A DNA stretch of 64,000 nt from Psychroflexus longus (lineage in GTDB: Bacteria; Bacteroidota; Bacteroidia; Flavobacteriales; Flavobacteriaceae): NCBI RefSeq assembly GCF_020164595.1, contig NZ_JAIQZE010000008.1:80267-144266 (forward strand). The letters are read 5' to 3'. Position 1 is the first letter of the stretch, and the number at the start of each line of letters is the position of its first letter. Both the position numbers and the translations under genes were made by a program. Positions 44,597 to 54,098 of this stretch are shown here, piece by piece. Under the pieces are notes generated by a model, which did no database searches, was not told where the DNA came from, and saw nothing but the letters and a program-made list of their open reading frames with translations.

Positions 44597-45832
44597 ATGA
44601 TTAATTCACAAAGGCTTTTAGAAAGATTCCTTACTTATATCAAAATAGACTCTCAAAGTGATCCTAGTAGCGACGCTACTCCAAGTACCGAAAAACAATG
44701 GAACATCGCCAACCTACTCAAGAAAGAATTAGAAGATATTGGTCTTGAAGACGTCACTATAGATGACAAGGCTTATATTATGGCGACGCTTCCTTCCAAC
44801 GTTGATCATGATGTGGAGACCATTGGATTTGTGTCTCATTTTGACACGTCACCAGATTTTAATGCCACTAATATTAATCCTCAAATCCATAAAAACTACG
44901 ATGGAGGTGACATTGTATTAAATGCTGAACAGAATATTATCTTGTCTTCCAGCTATTTTGAAGAATTAAAAGATTACAAAGGACAAACTTTGATCACCAC
45001 CGATGGAACGACATTATTGAGTGCCGATGATAAAGCAGGAGTCACAGAAATCGTTTCGGCTATGGAGTATCTGGTCAATCATCCTAAGATAAAGCACGGT
45101 AAAATAAGAGTTGGTTTTACACCCGATGAAGAAATAGGCCGAGGCGCACATCATTTCGATGTCGACAGGTTTGGAGCAAAGTATGCCTACACTATGGACG
45201 GTAGCCAAATTGGAGAACTCGAGTATGAAAATTTTAATGCTGCTTCAGCAGTCATAAAATTTAAGGGGACAAGTGTTCATCCTGGATACGCTAAAAACAA
45301 GATGGTCAATTCTATCTACATGGCTCAAAGATTTATTGACATTCTGCCCAAAGATGAAGTCCCTGAACGCACGGAAGGCTATGAAGGCTTTTTCCACCTC
45401 TCTAAAATATCCGGAGACATCGAACTTACAGAACTCAAATACATCATTAGGGATCACGATAAAGATAAGTTTGAGGCCAGAAAGCAATTGATGCAGGATA
45501 TTGTTGCGAAGATGAATACCAGCATTGAAGAAGCTGATATCAGCATAGAGCTGAAGGACCAATATTTCAATATGAGGGAAAAAGTTGAGCCGATAAAGTA
45601 TATTGTAGACATTGCTGAAGAGGCCATGAAACAACTTGACATCACACCTATCTTAAAACCGATAAGAGGTGGAACAGATGGGGCTCAGTTAAGCTACAAA
45701 GGTCTGCCATGTCCAAATATCTTTGCTGGGGGTCACAATTTCCATGGAAAATTTGAGTACGTTCCACTAGAAAGTATGGTGAAAGCTACCGAGGTTATTG
45801 TCAAAATCGCAGAACTAACAGCCAAGAAATAA
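44597..45832 (+). CDS. pepT: Peptidase T (tripeptide aminopeptidase)
   Basis: This 411-residue cytosolic M20B di-zinc peptidase removes N-terminal residues from tripeptides. Zinc and catalytic motifs in order: [12 protein letters not shown] (H and catalytic D, about 76-87), [13 protein letters not shown] (zinc-bridging D, about 138-150), [28 protein letters not shown] (catalytic E and a zinc ligand, about 175-202), and [17 protein letters not shown] near the end. The central dimerisation domain lies at about 210-325. Full length. It is transcribed away from pyrD. Confidence 0.95.
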   Translation: MINSQRLLERFLTYIKIDSQSDPSSDATPSTEKQWNIANLLKKELEDIGLEDVTIDDKAYIMATLPSNVDHDVETIGFVSHFDTSPDFNATNINPQIHKNYDGGDIVLNAEQNIILSSSYFEELKDYKGQTLITTDGTTLLSADDKAGVTEIVSAMEYLVNHPKIKHGKIRVGFTPDEEIGRGAHHFDVDRFGAKYAYTMDGSQIGELEYENFNAASAVIKFKGTSVHPGYAKNKMVNSIYMAQRFIDILPKDEVPERTEGYEGFFHLSKISGDIELTELKYIIRDHDKDKFEARKQLMQDIVAKMNTSIEEADISIELKDQYFNMREKVEPIKYIVDIAEEAMKQLDITPILKPIRGGTDGAQLSYKGLPCPNIFAGGHNFHGKFEYVPLESMVKATEVIVKIAELTAKK

Positions 45833-45886
45833 ATTCAAAAACGCTGATCTCATTTTGAGTATCTTAGCTTAAATATTTTACACATT

Positions 45887-46927
45887 ATGAAATTTTTCAA
45901 ATATCTTTTTTTCCTTATCGTACTTGTCTTTGTGGTTGGTTCACTCTACATTGCCACCATATCGCTTCCCGAAGAAAAAACCATAACTTTTGAAACTCCA
46001 CTGACAGCAGAGTTGTTGAAAGAAAGAATTCAGGATTTATCAACTTATGAAAATTGGTTTAGCTTTCCTGAAAAAGCAACTTCAGAGCCAAGGCTTGGAA
46101 ATGCAGAGAATTTTGAAAACACTACGCTCTCATGGCAAAATGAAACTTTTGAATCCATTAATTTTCAGAATAAATCCTTCTCTCAGGACTCAATTCAACA
46201 ACGACTCGTATTAAAAACGTGGTTAAGTTCTTCTGAATTTGATATAAATTGGAATTTTGAATCTACAGATAACCAGGACTCCAAGATCACAGTTCACTTA
46301 AAATCGGATGCTGGCTTTTGGCAAAAAACTGAATATGTATTTACAAATAAAACACACTTAGAAATTACTGAAGGTGCCGTGGAAGAAGGTCTTAAAACAC
46401 TTGAGCAACAAATCACCAGAGAAATCTCTGTTTATGATATCTCACCAGTGGGCAAAGTCGAAACTGGCGGATTTTACCTCCTGCATGCAACTTCTGCGTC
46501 CAGACTTGATTTTGAAAATATTTTGAAAAAATCCAATCCTACGTTCATAAGTGTTGAAAGTTTCATGAAAGAACAGAACGTCGATGTTTTTAAAGGTCGA
46601 TTAATCCTTTTTGAAAATTTATATGAAGAAGCTGAAAACGTCATATTTTCTGCCGGAGTAGGAACAGAAAACCGAGTAGTCATACCGGATTATTTTGAAG
46701 TTTTATCCAAGCCAATAACCAGAAGCACGTATTTCAAAACTCAACTTAAGGGAGATTATGTCAACCTCAAAGAGCTTTTATCAATAGCTGAAGCAACCAT
46801 CGAAAAAAGAGATTTAATTATTAACGGATCTTTAAAGCCTTATCTTGAATTTGCTATTGACGGAAACGATACTGTAAACCCAGCAGAATGGATTACCAAT
46901 TTTTACATCCCTATAATTGAAAATTAA
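45887..46927 (+). CDS. Membrane-anchored protein with SRPBCC-like domain, function unknown
   Basis: This 346-residue protein has an N-terminal transmembrane helix (about 5-25) followed by LPEEKTITFETPLTAELLKERIQDLSTYENWFSF, the opening pattern of polyketide-cyclase/SRPBCC-type lipid-binding domains (to about 165). The second half (about 180-346) includes VGTENRVVIPDYFEVLSKPITRSTYFKTQLKG, reminiscent of GyrI-like effector-binding folds. Such two-domain membrane proteins are common in Bacteroidetes and uncharacterised. Its stop codon overlaps the fluC start (TAATG), so the two are translationally coupled. Confidence 0.6.
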   Translation: MKFFKYLFFLIVLVFVVGSLYIATISLPEEKTITFETPLTAELLKERIQDLSTYENWFSFPEKATSEPRLGNAENFENTTLSWQNETFESINFQNKSFSQDSIQQRLVLKTWLSSSEFDINWNFESTDNQDSKITVHLKSDAGFWQKTEYVFTNKTHLEITEGAVEEGLKTLEQQITREISVYDISPVGKVETGGFYLLHATSASRLDFENILKKSNPTFISVESFMKEQNVDVFKGRLILFENLYEEAENVIFSAGVGTENRVVIPDYFEVLSKPITRSTYFKTQLKGDYVNLKELLSIAEATIEKRDLIINGSLKPYLEFAIDGNDTVNPAEWITNFYIPIIEN

Positions 46928-47307
46928 TGAAGTCTGCATTGCTAGTTTTTTTAGGTGGTGGTTTGGGCAGTCTTGTCCGGTATTGGGTATCTCTGATTTT
47001 TAAATACCAGGTGGATACAAAACTTGATATATACGGAACTTTAACCGTTAATGTATTGGGCAGCCTAATCATAGGACTCTTAATGGGCTGGTTTTTAAAA
47101 TCTGAAACCCCCAATCCAAATTTACAGTTACTACTCATCGTTGGCTTTTGTGGTGGATTTACCACATTTTCAACATTCTCATCAGAGAATATGAGTTTGC
47201 TCAAAAACAACCTATACACAGAGTTTCTTCTCTATGGCTTAGGAAGCCTTTTACTTGGAATATTAGCGGTGTTTATTGGTATTTTGGTTATAAAAAAGGG
47301 GTTTTAG
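46927..47307 (+). CDS. crcB: Fluoride channel CrcB/FluC
   Basis: This 126-residue four-helix membrane protein forms a dual-topology dimer that exports fluoride. Hallmarks: GGGLGSLVRYW (about 10-20), LTVNVLGSLIIGLLMG with the conserved asparagine, and GFCGGFTTFSTFSSEN (about 75-90) with the phenylalanine/threonine track and the central sodium site. No fluoride riboswitch precedes it because it overlaps the upstream gene by one base. Converges on the hydroxyacid dehydrogenase gene with only 10 bp between stops. Confidence 0.94.
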   Translation: MKSALLVFLGGGLGSLVRYWVSLIFKYQVDTKLDIYGTLTVNVLGSLIIGLLMGWFLKSETPNPNLQLLLIVGFCGGFTTFSTFSSENMSLLKNNLYTEFLLYGLGSLLLGILAVFIGILVIKKGF

Positions 47308-47317
47308 GCATAGGAAT

Positions 47318-48244
47318 TTAATACCCTTTCTCAACATCTACTTCGTTTATCAAAGATTCACCTTTTTTCATTCGATTGTAATTTTCCAAAAGCTGATTGG
47401 CTACAGATTCTGGGCCTGTCATACTCGCTATATGAGGTGTAATTTGAATTTTAGGATGATTCCAAAATGGATGAATTTCAGGTAGTGGCTCCTCCTGGAA
47501 AACATCCAGACTCGCTCCTTTTATAATATCTCTGTCTATTGCTGAAATCAAATCTGCTTCTATCAAATGTTCTCCACGTGCAACGTTGATCAAATACGCA
47601 TCTTCTTTTAATTTCTCAAATAGCTGCAAATCTAAAATTCCTTTAGTTTTTGAAGTCACGGGAAGCAAACACACCAAAATTTGAGTTTTGTTTAGAAAAG
47701 CGTCTAGTTCATCTGCGCCATAAACTTTAACTCCATTAACCATTTTGGAAGAATTCGCATACCCAAAAACCTCAAATCCATTTGCCTTCAAAACTTTTCC
47801 AGCTTCCTGCCCTAAAACACCATAACCCATGATGCCAACACTCGTTTTTTCAGGTGTTTGATAGGATTTTGGTTTCCACCGTTTATCAGACTGATCCTGG
47901 AGGTGAATAAAAAGGTTTCTGGAAACAGCCAGGCACTGTAAAAGAACAAACTGACTCATATCTTCTGTCAACTGATTATCGACGATTCTTGTCACTTTCA
48001 CACCTTCAGGAAGCTTGTCATCTTTTAAGATATGATTTACTCCAGCCCCCATGGATGCAATCACCTTTAAGTTTGGAAAATCTTTGTAAAGTCCTTCGGG
48101 ATGTTTCCATGAAATAGCAAACTCAACATCGTCAGGCCTTTCCACATCTGGGTAAATTTGAATATCCAGAGACTCATTTTTTTCTTTTAGTGTTTTAACC
48201 CATTTATCGGGATCTCTGGTAGTGCTGACCAATAGTATTGACAT
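47318..48244 (-). CDS. D-2-hydroxyacid dehydrogenase (glyoxylate/hydroxypyruvate reductase type)
   Basis: This 308-residue NAD(P)H-dependent reductase has a nucleotide loop VGIMGYGVLGQEAGKVLKANGF (about 136-157), arginine in NVARGEHLIEADLI (about 234-247), glutamate in DVFQEEPLPEIHPFW and the catalytic histidine in ITPHIASMT (about 281-289). SMGAGVNHIL in the substrate domain matches the GhrA-type subgroup, which reduces glyoxylate and hydroxypyruvate. Substrate assignment is by similarity only. It follows the response regulator gene by 10 bp on the same strand. Confidence 0.88.
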   Translation of the reverse strand: MSILLVSTTRDPDKWVKTLKEKNESLDIQIYPDVERPDDVEFAISWKHPEGLYKDFPNLKVIASMGAGVNHILKDDKLPEGVKVTRIVDNQLTEDMSQFVLLQCLAVSRNLFIHLQDQSDKRWKPKSYQTPEKTSVGIMGYGVLGQEAGKVLKANGFEVFGYANSSKMVNGVKVYGADELDAFLNKTQILVCLLPVTSKTKGILDLQLFEKLKEDAYLINVARGEHLIEADLISAIDRDIIKGASLDVFQEEPLPEIHPFWNHPKIQITPHIASMTGPESVANQLLENYNRMKKGESLINEVDVEKGY

Positions 48245-48254
48245 AATTTATTTT

Positions 48255-48884
48255 TTAATCAAATTTATATTTTTTATCCATCGCATAGCGCAAAAGTTCG
48301 CCCTTACCGTAAAGACCGAGCTTGTGAGACATGTTTCTTCTGTGTGTATCTATTGTAGAAACAGCAGACTGCCTAACATCGGCAATTTCTTGAGAAGTTT
48401 TGCCTTCCGCAATAAGATCAAGGATTTCTTTTTCAGTTTGAGACAATTTTGATTTTTCAGATTTAGCTCCTTTATTAAAAAGTTCAGAAACACCTTCTAA
48501 ATGATCATCAAAATAGTCGTTGCCTTCATAGACTTCTCTTATGGCAATAACCAATTCATCCATTGGAGAGGTTTTTAAGACATAGCCGTTCACTTTGGCA
48601 TCAATCATTTTTCTCACCGCATCGATCTGATCAAACATGGAAAGTACGATGATCTTGATATCACTATACTCGGCTCTCAGGGCTCGGGTTAGAGAAACAC
48701 CGTCCATTTTTGGCATTTTTATATCAATGATCGCTATGTCAACAGGGGTTTTCTTTAATTTTTTCAAGAAGTCCCTGCCATTATTGGTAAAAAATTCAAC
48801 GTCAATATAGTCGTCATTTTCCAAACGTAAACAAATACCATCTATAAGCGTTTGGTGATCATCTGCTATTGCTACTTTTATCAT
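48255..48884 (-). CDS. LuxR-type response regulator
   Basis: This 209-residue protein has a receiver domain with acidic pocket D8-D9, phosphoacceptor D54 (in AIIDIKMPKMDG) and the conserved lysine in YVLKTSPM. The C-terminal LuxR-type helix-turn-helix (about 143-205) reads LSQTEKEILDLIAEGKTSQEIADV...VDTHRRNMSHKLG-like. It overlaps the histidine kinase gene by 4 bp and is clearly its partner. The regulated genes are not indicated by the context. Confidence 0.94.
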   Translation of the reverse strand: MIKVAIADDHQTLIDGICLRLENDDYIDVEFFTNNGRDFLKKLKKTPVDIAIIDIKMPKMDGVSLTRALRAEYSDIKIIVLSMFDQIDAVRKMIDAKVNGYVLKTSPMDELVIAIREVYEGNDYFDDHLEGVSELFNKGAKSEKSKLSQTEKEILDLIAEGKTSQEIADVRQSAVSTIDTHRRNMSHKLGLYGKGELLRYAMDKKYKFD

Positions 48885-50731
48885 AATGGTATATCTATAA
48901 GTATAGTGGTTCCTCGTCCTTCTTTAGAATCAATAGAAAAATTACCGTTCAATAATTGCACGCGCTCCTTAATGCTTTGCAATCCAAAAGAGTCATTGTT
49001 ATTGATTTTATCTTTATTAAAGCCAACACCATTATCTTCAATAATGATATTAAGAAGTGAGTCTATTTTGGTGATGGAAATGGAAGCTGTTTTTGCTTTG
49101 GAATGCTTGACCACATTTGCCATGCTTTCCTGAACAATCCTAAACACATTAAGCTCCAGCTTTTCATTGAGCTTCACTTCTTCTTCTACAAATGAGTTAA
49201 AATCCACTTCAATTTTACTGAAAGAACTTATGTTTTTACTCAGCTTTTGAAGAGCTGGAAATAATCCACTATCATTCATCAAGCCGCTATGCTTGAGATG
49301 AGCTAAGGACCTGATATCTTGATAAGTTTCTTCAAGCAACTCGTGGGTCTTTTCAAGAACTTGAGAGGATGAATCCTGGATTTCAAATTCATTTTTGAAA
49401 TGATCAAAATAGGACTTTATGGCCATAAAGTTTGAGCCTATGTTATCGTGAAGTTCACTCGCAATTCTCATTCTCTCTTTTTCCTGACCAACTACCAAAG
49501 CATCTAAAGCTTTCAACTGCTGTTTTTTCAGCTTTTCTTCAATTTTTTTGATTTCCAAAGCTTTGTCTTTTTGGATAATCTCCTCTTTTCGCCTGGCATT
49601 CTTATAGACAGAAAAAGATAAAAATGTGAGTAATACCAAAGCTCCAAGAGAACCAAGTATTAAAGCTTCATTCCTTTGATTTTCCTTTTCTAAAATTAGA
49701 TTTTCCTTTTCTTTTTTCTCAGCTTCAAAGCGGGTAAGGTTTATATTTTGCTTTTGGATGTTCAAACTGTCTCGATACTGAAGAGACCTGTTGAGATAAG
49801 AGTAAGCAGAGTCCAGTTGACTTATCTCCTTATAATCTTCTGCAAGCTTTTGATTGATATAGGCTGTAAGCTCATAATCATAATTGAAATTTCTACAGTC
49901 GTTGGCCTTCTTAGTCCAAAAAATTGCCTTTTCATAATCCTCAGTATACCGACTCAAATCTCCTAAACTAAAGTAACCTAAGGCTACTTTATGAGGAAGA
50001 CCTAGCTCTTTGTTTATTTTAATTGCTTTATTGTAATAATACGAAGCCGAATCTTTGTCTATAATAACATCTGTATAATAGAAGGCATGAAACGTGTGTA
50101 CCACCCCTAATTTATAAGGGCTAAAATCTTGTTCCAGATAACCATAAGCATTTTGGATATGGTCAAGAAACTTGGCTGTAGTATCATTTTCTTGCTCAAG
50201 ACTTTCAAAAGCTAGTTCTAATTCAAGATCAACAAGTTGTAGTGTATCCTTTGTTTTCACTGCCAACTCTTGAAATGCTTTGAGATAATCTACAGGATTT
50301 TGATAAATATCTGGATTTGCAATTGCATAAAAAAGATCAAGATTGATGGAATTGTAATTGACTAGGTCATCAATTTCTTTATAATATTTCTGAGCAATCA
50401 AATAATTATTCGCAGCGAGGTCAAAATTGCTATTCAGGTCATAAGATTCTGCCAGATTATGATAGTAATAAGCCTTTTGCTTAGTGTTTAATTGAGTTGT
50501 ATCCAGATTAAATAAAACTTCAAAAGACTGTTCGAGGTGCTTAAAAGTATTATGGTATTTGGATTGAGCTAATTTTAAGTTTATAGCATCTACTTCGTTA
50601 GATTCAAAAAGGAGTGTTTCTAAATTGTTGTAATTGTTGTATCTAAATAATTGATCAATTTCATCTGTTTGAGCATAACTAGAAAAACTGAAAAACAGAA
50701 TAAGACAAACGATATTCCTAGATAAGATCAT
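48881..50731 (-). CDS. Sensor histidine kinase with TPR periplasmic domain
   Basis: This 616-residue kinase has a signal peptide (ending FSFSSYAQ), a periplasmic helical region of TPR-like repeats (about 30-340, for example YYYHNLAESYDLNSNFDLAANNYLIAQKYY), a coiled-coil stretch, and a transmembrane helix (about 356-374). Then come a HisKA_3 dimerisation/phosphotransfer segment, RMRIASELHDNIGSNFMAIKSYF with the phosphorylated histidine, and a HATPase domain with IVQESMANVVKHSKA and GVGFNKDKINNNDSFGLQSIKERV. Type is NarL/DesK-like. The regulator follows with a 4-bp overlap. The TPR input domain is typical of Bacteroidetes; the signal is unknown. Confidence 0.93.
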   Translation of the reverse strand: MILSRNIVCLILFFSFSSYAQTDEIDQLFRYNNYNNLETLLFESNEVDAINLKLAQSKYHNTFKHLEQSFEVLFNLDTTQLNTKQKAYYYHNLAESYDLNSNFDLAANNYLIAQKYYKEIDDLVNYNSINLDLFYAIANPDIYQNPVDYLKAFQELAVKTKDTLQLVDLELELAFESLEQENDTTAKFLDHIQNAYGYLEQDFSPYKLGVVHTFHAFYYTDVIIDKDSASYYYNKAIKINKELGLPHKVALGYFSLGDLSRYTEDYEKAIFWTKKANDCRNFNYDYELTAYINQKLAEDYKEISQLDSAYSYLNRSLQYRDSLNIQKQNINLTRFEAEKKEKENLILEKENQRNEALILGSLGALVLLTFLSFSVYKNARRKEEIIQKDKALEIKKIEEKLKKQQLKALDALVVGQEKERMRIASELHDNIGSNFMAIKSYFDHFKNEFEIQDSSSQVLEKTHELLEETYQDIRSLAHLKHSGLMNDSGLFPALQKLSKNISSFSKIEVDFNSFVEEEVKLNEKLELNVFRIVQESMANVVKHSKAKTASISITKIDSLLNIIIEDNGVGFNKDKINNNDSFGLQSIKERVQLLNGNFSIDSKEGRGTTILIDIPL

Positions 50732-50782
50732 TGACTCACTTTAGTAGAATTGGAACTTAAAGTTAAAATTATTTTTAATTTT

Positions 50783-51013
50783 TTAAGAGCCCCCCATCAT
50801 ATTTCTTATAAGATCCAGCAAAGATTCGTCTCTCCAGTAAAATCTTAAGAAAACTAACGAAATAATGAAAATAAAAAAACCCAACAAAACGAATAGAGTC
50901 CCCTTATAATATCTGCTGTGCATGCCTTTATCTTTGATGTATGAATAAATCAAAATAGATACAAAAGCCACAACAAAAAAAATGATAAAGGCAATACGTC
51001 CAGGAGTAAACAT
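50783..51013 (-). CDS. Small membrane protein of unknown function
   Basis: This 76-residue protein has two transmembrane helices (about 6-24 and 39-58) and a short charged tail ending RNMMGGS. It lies between the histidine kinase gene and the divergent pyrophosphohydrolase gene. Similar small proteins (start MFTPGRIAF) recur in flavobacteria. No function can be given. The frame is clean and the position makes it a credible gene. Confidence 0.65.
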   Translation of the reverse strand: MFTPGRIAFIIFFVVAFVSILIYSYIKDKGMHSRYYKGTLFVLLGFFIFIISLVFLRFYWRDESLLDLIRNMMGGS

Positions 51014-51050
51014 AAATGTTTTATTTTACGCAAAAATACTCCTTATTCTT

Positions 51051-51446
51051 ATGAAAAAACAGCTAGACCAAGTAAAAAAATTCCATAAAGCTTTCGGATT
51101 GGACGTTTCCCAAACACAACAGGCCAATTTAGGACTTGAGAAAAATTTGTTACGTTATAAACTCATGAGGGAAGAAAATGAAGAATATCTGGATGCAGCA
51201 ATGCAAGGGGATCTTACAGAAGTTGCTGATGCTCTTGGTGACATGCTATACATTCTTTGCGGGACTATTCTATCTCATGGTATGCAGCATAAAATTGAAG
51301 AGGTCTTTGATGAAATACACACTAGCAATATGAGTAAACTTGGTGAGGATGGAAAACCAATTTACCGAGAGGATGGAAAAGTGTTAAAAGGTCCCAACTA
51401 TTTTAGGCCCGATATCAAGAAGATAATCGGAGATAGTAAGTCGTGA
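51051..51446 (+). CDS. MazG-like nucleoside triphosphate pyrophosphohydrolase
   Basis: This 131-residue all-alpha protein has the MazG-type metal motif EENEEYLDAAMQGDLTEVADALGDMLYILCG (about 43-73), with the E-x-x-E and E-x-x-D spacing that binds magnesium. The C-terminal extension SNMSKLGEDGKPIYREDGKVLKGPNYFRPDI matches the phosphoribosyl-ATP-pyrophosphohydrolase-like subgroup. It probably hydrolyses non-canonical or specific nucleoside triphosphates. I use ATG at 51051; the earlier in-frame ATG at 50982 would overlap the divergent gene. Divergent from the small membrane protein gene with 37 bp between starts. Confidence 0.85.
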   Translation: MKKQLDQVKKFHKAFGLDVSQTQQANLGLEKNLLRYKLMREENEEYLDAAMQGDLTEVADALGDMLYILCGTILSHGMQHKIEEVFDEIHTSNMSKLGEDGKPIYREDGKVLKGPNYFRPDIKKIIGDSKS

Positions 51447-51463
51447 GTCGTAAGTCCTAAGTC
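51435..51463. repeat. Short degenerate direct repeats (GTAAGTC-type)
   Basis: AGTAAGTC, GAGTCGTAAGTC and CTAAGTC occur in immediate succession across the pyrophosphohydrolase stop codon. I recall GTAAGTC/AGTCGTAAGTC tracts between genes in other flavobacteria. A second unit-like sequence, CTCTCCTTGGGGGAGTAGGGTCAGG, lies at 51512-51540 and has a small CTCC/GGAG dyad. Confidence 0.4.
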
Positions 51464-51544
51464 AAAATTCACTCGGTTAAAAATTAGAAATATCAAATTT
51501 GATATGAAGAATACTCTCTCCTTGGGGGAGTAGGGTCAGGAACT

Positions 51545-52159
51545 TTAAAATAATCCATTAATTTCTCCGTCGATTTTATTCAAGATTACTCCTAGATCTT
51601 CAGGTTTATCGACAAAATCTAACTCATCAACATCGATAATTAGCAACTTACCTTTATTATAAGTTTGTATCCAAGCTTCGTAGCGTTCATTGAGTTTATT
51701 CAGATAATCTATGGAGATAGAATTCTCATATTCTCTTCCTCGTTTTTGAATTTGCTTGACCAGATTTGGCACACTGCTTCTAAGGTAGATCAATAGATCC
51801 GGGGATTCTGTTACAGACTCCATGAGGTTGAACAGAGAGGAATAATTTTCATAATCTCTGTTGGACATTAAACCCATAGCGTGAAGATTGGGAGCAAAGA
51901 TAAATGCATCTTCATAAATAGTTCGATCCTGAATGATATCAATATTACTCTCACGGATTTGTAAAATCTGTCTAAAACGGCTGTTCAAAAAATAAATCTG
52001 CAAGTTAAATGACCAACGCTTCATGTCTTCGTAAAAATCCTCCAAAAATGGATTTTCAATGACGTCTTCGTATTCTGCTTTCCAATTGTAATGTTTTGCG
52101 ATAAATCTTGTGAGTGTAGTTTTTCCAGCTCCTATATTCCCAGCGATTGCAACGTGCAT
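51545..52159 (-). CDS. Deoxynucleoside kinase
   Basis: This 204-residue kinase phosphorylates deoxynucleosides in salvage. The P-loop is AIAGNIGAGKTTLTRF (about 4-19), the catalytic DR motif is QDRTIYEDAFIFA (about 77-89), and the lid region holds KRGREYENSISIDYLNKLNERYEAW (about 139-163). It belongs to the dGK/dCK-type deoxynucleoside kinase family; its preferred base is not predictable. It lies 4 bp after the beta-propeller-like gene upstream, so the two are likely co-transcribed. Confidence 0.9.
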   Translation of the reverse strand: MHVAIAGNIGAGKTTLTRFIAKHYNWKAEYEDVIENPFLEDFYEDMKRWSFNLQIYFLNSRFRQILQIRESNIDIIQDRTIYEDAFIFAPNLHAMGLMSNRDYENYSSLFNLMESVTESPDLLIYLRSSVPNLVKQIQKRGREYENSISIDYLNKLNERYEAWIQTYNKGKLLIIDVDELDFVDKPEDLGVILNKIDGEINGLF

Positions 52160-52163
52160 AAAA

Positions 52164-52952
52164 TCAGTTATTTACTATGTTTATCCTGTACGTGTAGAGT
52201 ACTTTATCGCTGTAAATATAGATGTTTTCACCATTGAAATAAAATTGATTGAAGGTAATTTCTGGTTTTTTAAAGATGATTTTATCCTCTGCGTACTGAC
52301 CAAAAACTTCGAGATACAATTCGGTTTGAATCATGATCTGGTTTTTGAAAATATTGAAAGAGACAGCGTTTTCATAATTGAATTGGTCGATCAAGCTCCC
52401 ATTGATATTGAATTTCGAGAAGCCGTTAGGATGGAGTAACCATGAAAAATTATAATTGCTTTTCATCGCCAAGACTTCTCTGTTGATGGGTAAGGAGGAA
52501 CTTCTGGTCCGGAACTCTTGATAGTCAAAAAGCTCAAGCTGTTGAAGATCAGCATTGAATATCCAAAGTAAATTATCTTTGGAAATACCAGCAAAATCAA
52601 CTGTTTTAAAATCTGAAATAACATTGAAATTTATTCGCTCAACTTCATTTAAGCGATTATCCAAAATTACCAGGGTATTTGCTTCTTTGTAAAACAAAAG
52701 GATTTTCAGTGGATTCAATAAATCGACACTTTCCAGTTCACCTAATTGCAAATCTTGAAACTGAAATTGTTTTTGATTTTCAGTTTTGTAAAACACATTA
52801 TTCTTAGAAAAATATAAACGTTGATAAGTATCAACCCCCCAAAACTGATCGGCGTTAACAGGTAATCTATCTACCATCTTTAAGCTAACTGGTTGTGCAC
52901 TTAAAGCTAACGCAAACAAATTCAGGAGAAAAAAAAGAGAAAAACGCTTCAT
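52164..52952 (-). CDS. Secreted protein of unknown function, beta-propeller-like
   Basis: This 262-residue protein has a signal peptide (SLFFLLNLFALALSAQ, cleaved near residue 20). The mature part has repeating strand-turn units (LPVNADQFWGVDTYQRLYFSKNNVFYKT, LDNRLNEVERINFNVISDF, LLWIFNADLQQLELFDYQ). This suggests a small propeller, but no named domain is recognised. It precedes the deoxynucleoside kinase gene by 4 bp on the minus strand. Homologues, as I recall, sit at the same place in other flavobacteria. Confidence 0.65.
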   Translation of the reverse strand: MKRFSLFFLLNLFALALSAQPVSLKMVDRLPVNADQFWGVDTYQRLYFSKNNVFYKTENQKQFQFQDLQLGELESVDLLNPLKILLFYKEANTLVILDNRLNEVERINFNVISDFKTVDFAGISKDNLLWIFNADLQQLELFDYQEFRTRSSSLPINREVLAMKSNYNFSWLLHPNGFSKFNINGSLIDQFNYENAVSFNIFKNQIMIQTELYLEVFGQYAEDKIIFKKPEITFNQFYFNGENIYIYSDKVLYTYRINIVNN

Positions 52953-52995
52953 TAAAATAAAATGTTTTGAAATATACCAAATTAACTGTTATGGC

Positions 52996-53319
52996 TCAAA
53001 TGCCTGACCATAAGCAATCAATGCCGTCAGTGATCATATGGAAAACAAGCCCTATGAATGCAAGTTTTAACCACTTATTTTTGAATAAAAAAATTCCTGC
53101 GACATAAATAATAATGGCAATTTCGGAATGAAATGTATGGAAACCAACGCTACAGCGGTTTGGATCAAAAATGGGGGTTGCCCACAAGTGATCAATGTCT
53201 ACGAGCATTGTCGAAAGTAATATCAGGAAACCTTTCCAGACTTGCCTTGGATTGTAAATCCATGCTATAGCAATTATGACTACAAAATGATTGAGATAAT
53301 GAACTAAAAATTGCCACAT
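52996..53319 (-). CDS. DUF6122-type small membrane protein
   Basis: This 107-residue protein has four predicted transmembrane helices. Histidine and aspartate residues sit at helix ends: HYLNHFVVIIAIAWIYNPRQVW, MLVDIDHLWATPIFDPNRCSVGFHTFHSE and VFHMITDGIDCLWSG. The arrangement D-x-D-H and H-x-x-H with a late H-x-x-x-D recalls metal-dependent membrane hydrolases (YdjM/LexA-binding type), but function is unknown. The DUF name is from memory. Divergent from rpe. Confidence 0.75.
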   Translation of the reverse strand: MWQFLVHYLNHFVVIIAIAWIYNPRQVWKGFLILLSTMLVDIDHLWATPIFDPNRCSVGFHTFHSEIAIIIYVAGIFLFKNKWLKLAFIGLVFHMITDGIDCLWSGI

Positions 53320-53411
53320 TCTATTTTTCTATATCTTGCAAAATACAGTTAAACACCTCTTAAACACAAGCCGTTTTACTAAATATGTAGTGTTTTAAGC
53401 ATTCAAAACCT

Positions 53412-53419
53412 TATTTTTG
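53412..53419 (+). promoter_or_regulatory. Candidate -7 element for rpe
   Basis: TATTTTTG matches TAnnTTTG and lies 15 bp before the chosen ATG at 53435. That position also argues against a start further upstream at TTG 53417, which would be inside the promoter. Confidence 0.45.
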
Positions 53420-53434
53420 CATAAAATTTTACCT

Positions 53435-54097
53435 ATGAGCAACAAACTAATTGCCCCTTCCCTACTCGCTGCAGATTTTGCCAACTTACAACGTGACATA
53501 GAGCTCATAAATGAGAGCGAAGCAGATTGGTTCCATATCGATATTATGGATGGTGTTTTTGTTCCTAATATTTCATTTGGAATGCCTGTTCTAAAAGCAA
53601 TAACAAAACATACCAAAAAATTTGTAGATGTGCATTTGATGATTGTAGATCCAGATCGGTATATCAAGGATTTTGCAGATTTAGGTTCCAATATGTTGAC
53701 AGTGCATTATGAGGCTTGTACACATTTACATAGAAGTCTTCAGTCCATTAAACAACACGGCATGCAAGCCGGCGTAGCTTTAAATCCGCATACCAATGTT
53801 GAGTTGCTAAGAGATTGCATTACTGATATTGATATGGTTTGCTTGATGAGTGTGAATCCAGGCTTTGGTGGTCAGCATTTTATAAAGCGAACATATGATA
53901 AAGTAAAACAGCTAAAAGCTTTAATTGAAGAGGAAGGTGCCTCTACTAAAATTGAAATAGATGGCGGAGTAACCAATAAGAATGCGGAAAAGCTTGTCAA
54001 TATAGGAGCTGATGTTTTGGTTGCAGGTAGTTACGTATTCAAATCTGAGGATCCGAAACAAACAATCTACGATTTGAAAAATTTGATAAATAAATAA
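53435..54097 (+). CDS. rpe: Ribulose-phosphate 3-epimerase
   Basis: This 220-residue TIM-barrel enzyme interconverts ribulose 5-phosphate and xylulose 5-phosphate in the pentose phosphate pathway. Motifs: IAPSLLAADFANL at the start with the catalytic serine/aspartate region, WFHIDIMDGVFVPNISFG (metal H and D, about 32-49), VDVHLMIVDPDRY (about 67-79), MSVNPGFGGQHFI (about 137-149) and EIDGGVTNKNAEKLVNIGADVLVAGS (second metal D, phosphate loop). The start is ATG 53435. Followed immediately (1 bp) by the YpdA-like gene. Confidence 0.96.
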   Translation: MSNKLIAPSLLAADFANLQRDIELINESEADWFHIDIMDGVFVPNISFGMPVLKAITKHTKKFVDVHLMIVDPDRYIKDFADLGSNMLTVHYEACTHLHRSLQSIKQHGMQAGVALNPHTNVELLRDCITDIDMVCLMSVNPGFGGQHFIKRTYDKVKQLKALIEEEGASTKIEIDGGVTNKNAEKLVNIGADVLVAGSYVFKSEDPKQTIYDLKNLINK

Positions 54098-54098
54098 C

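Noticed and set aside
46880..46927. Fluoride riboswitch before crcB
   Set aside because: The gene starts inside the stop codon of the upstream gene and no riboswitch fold can fit there.
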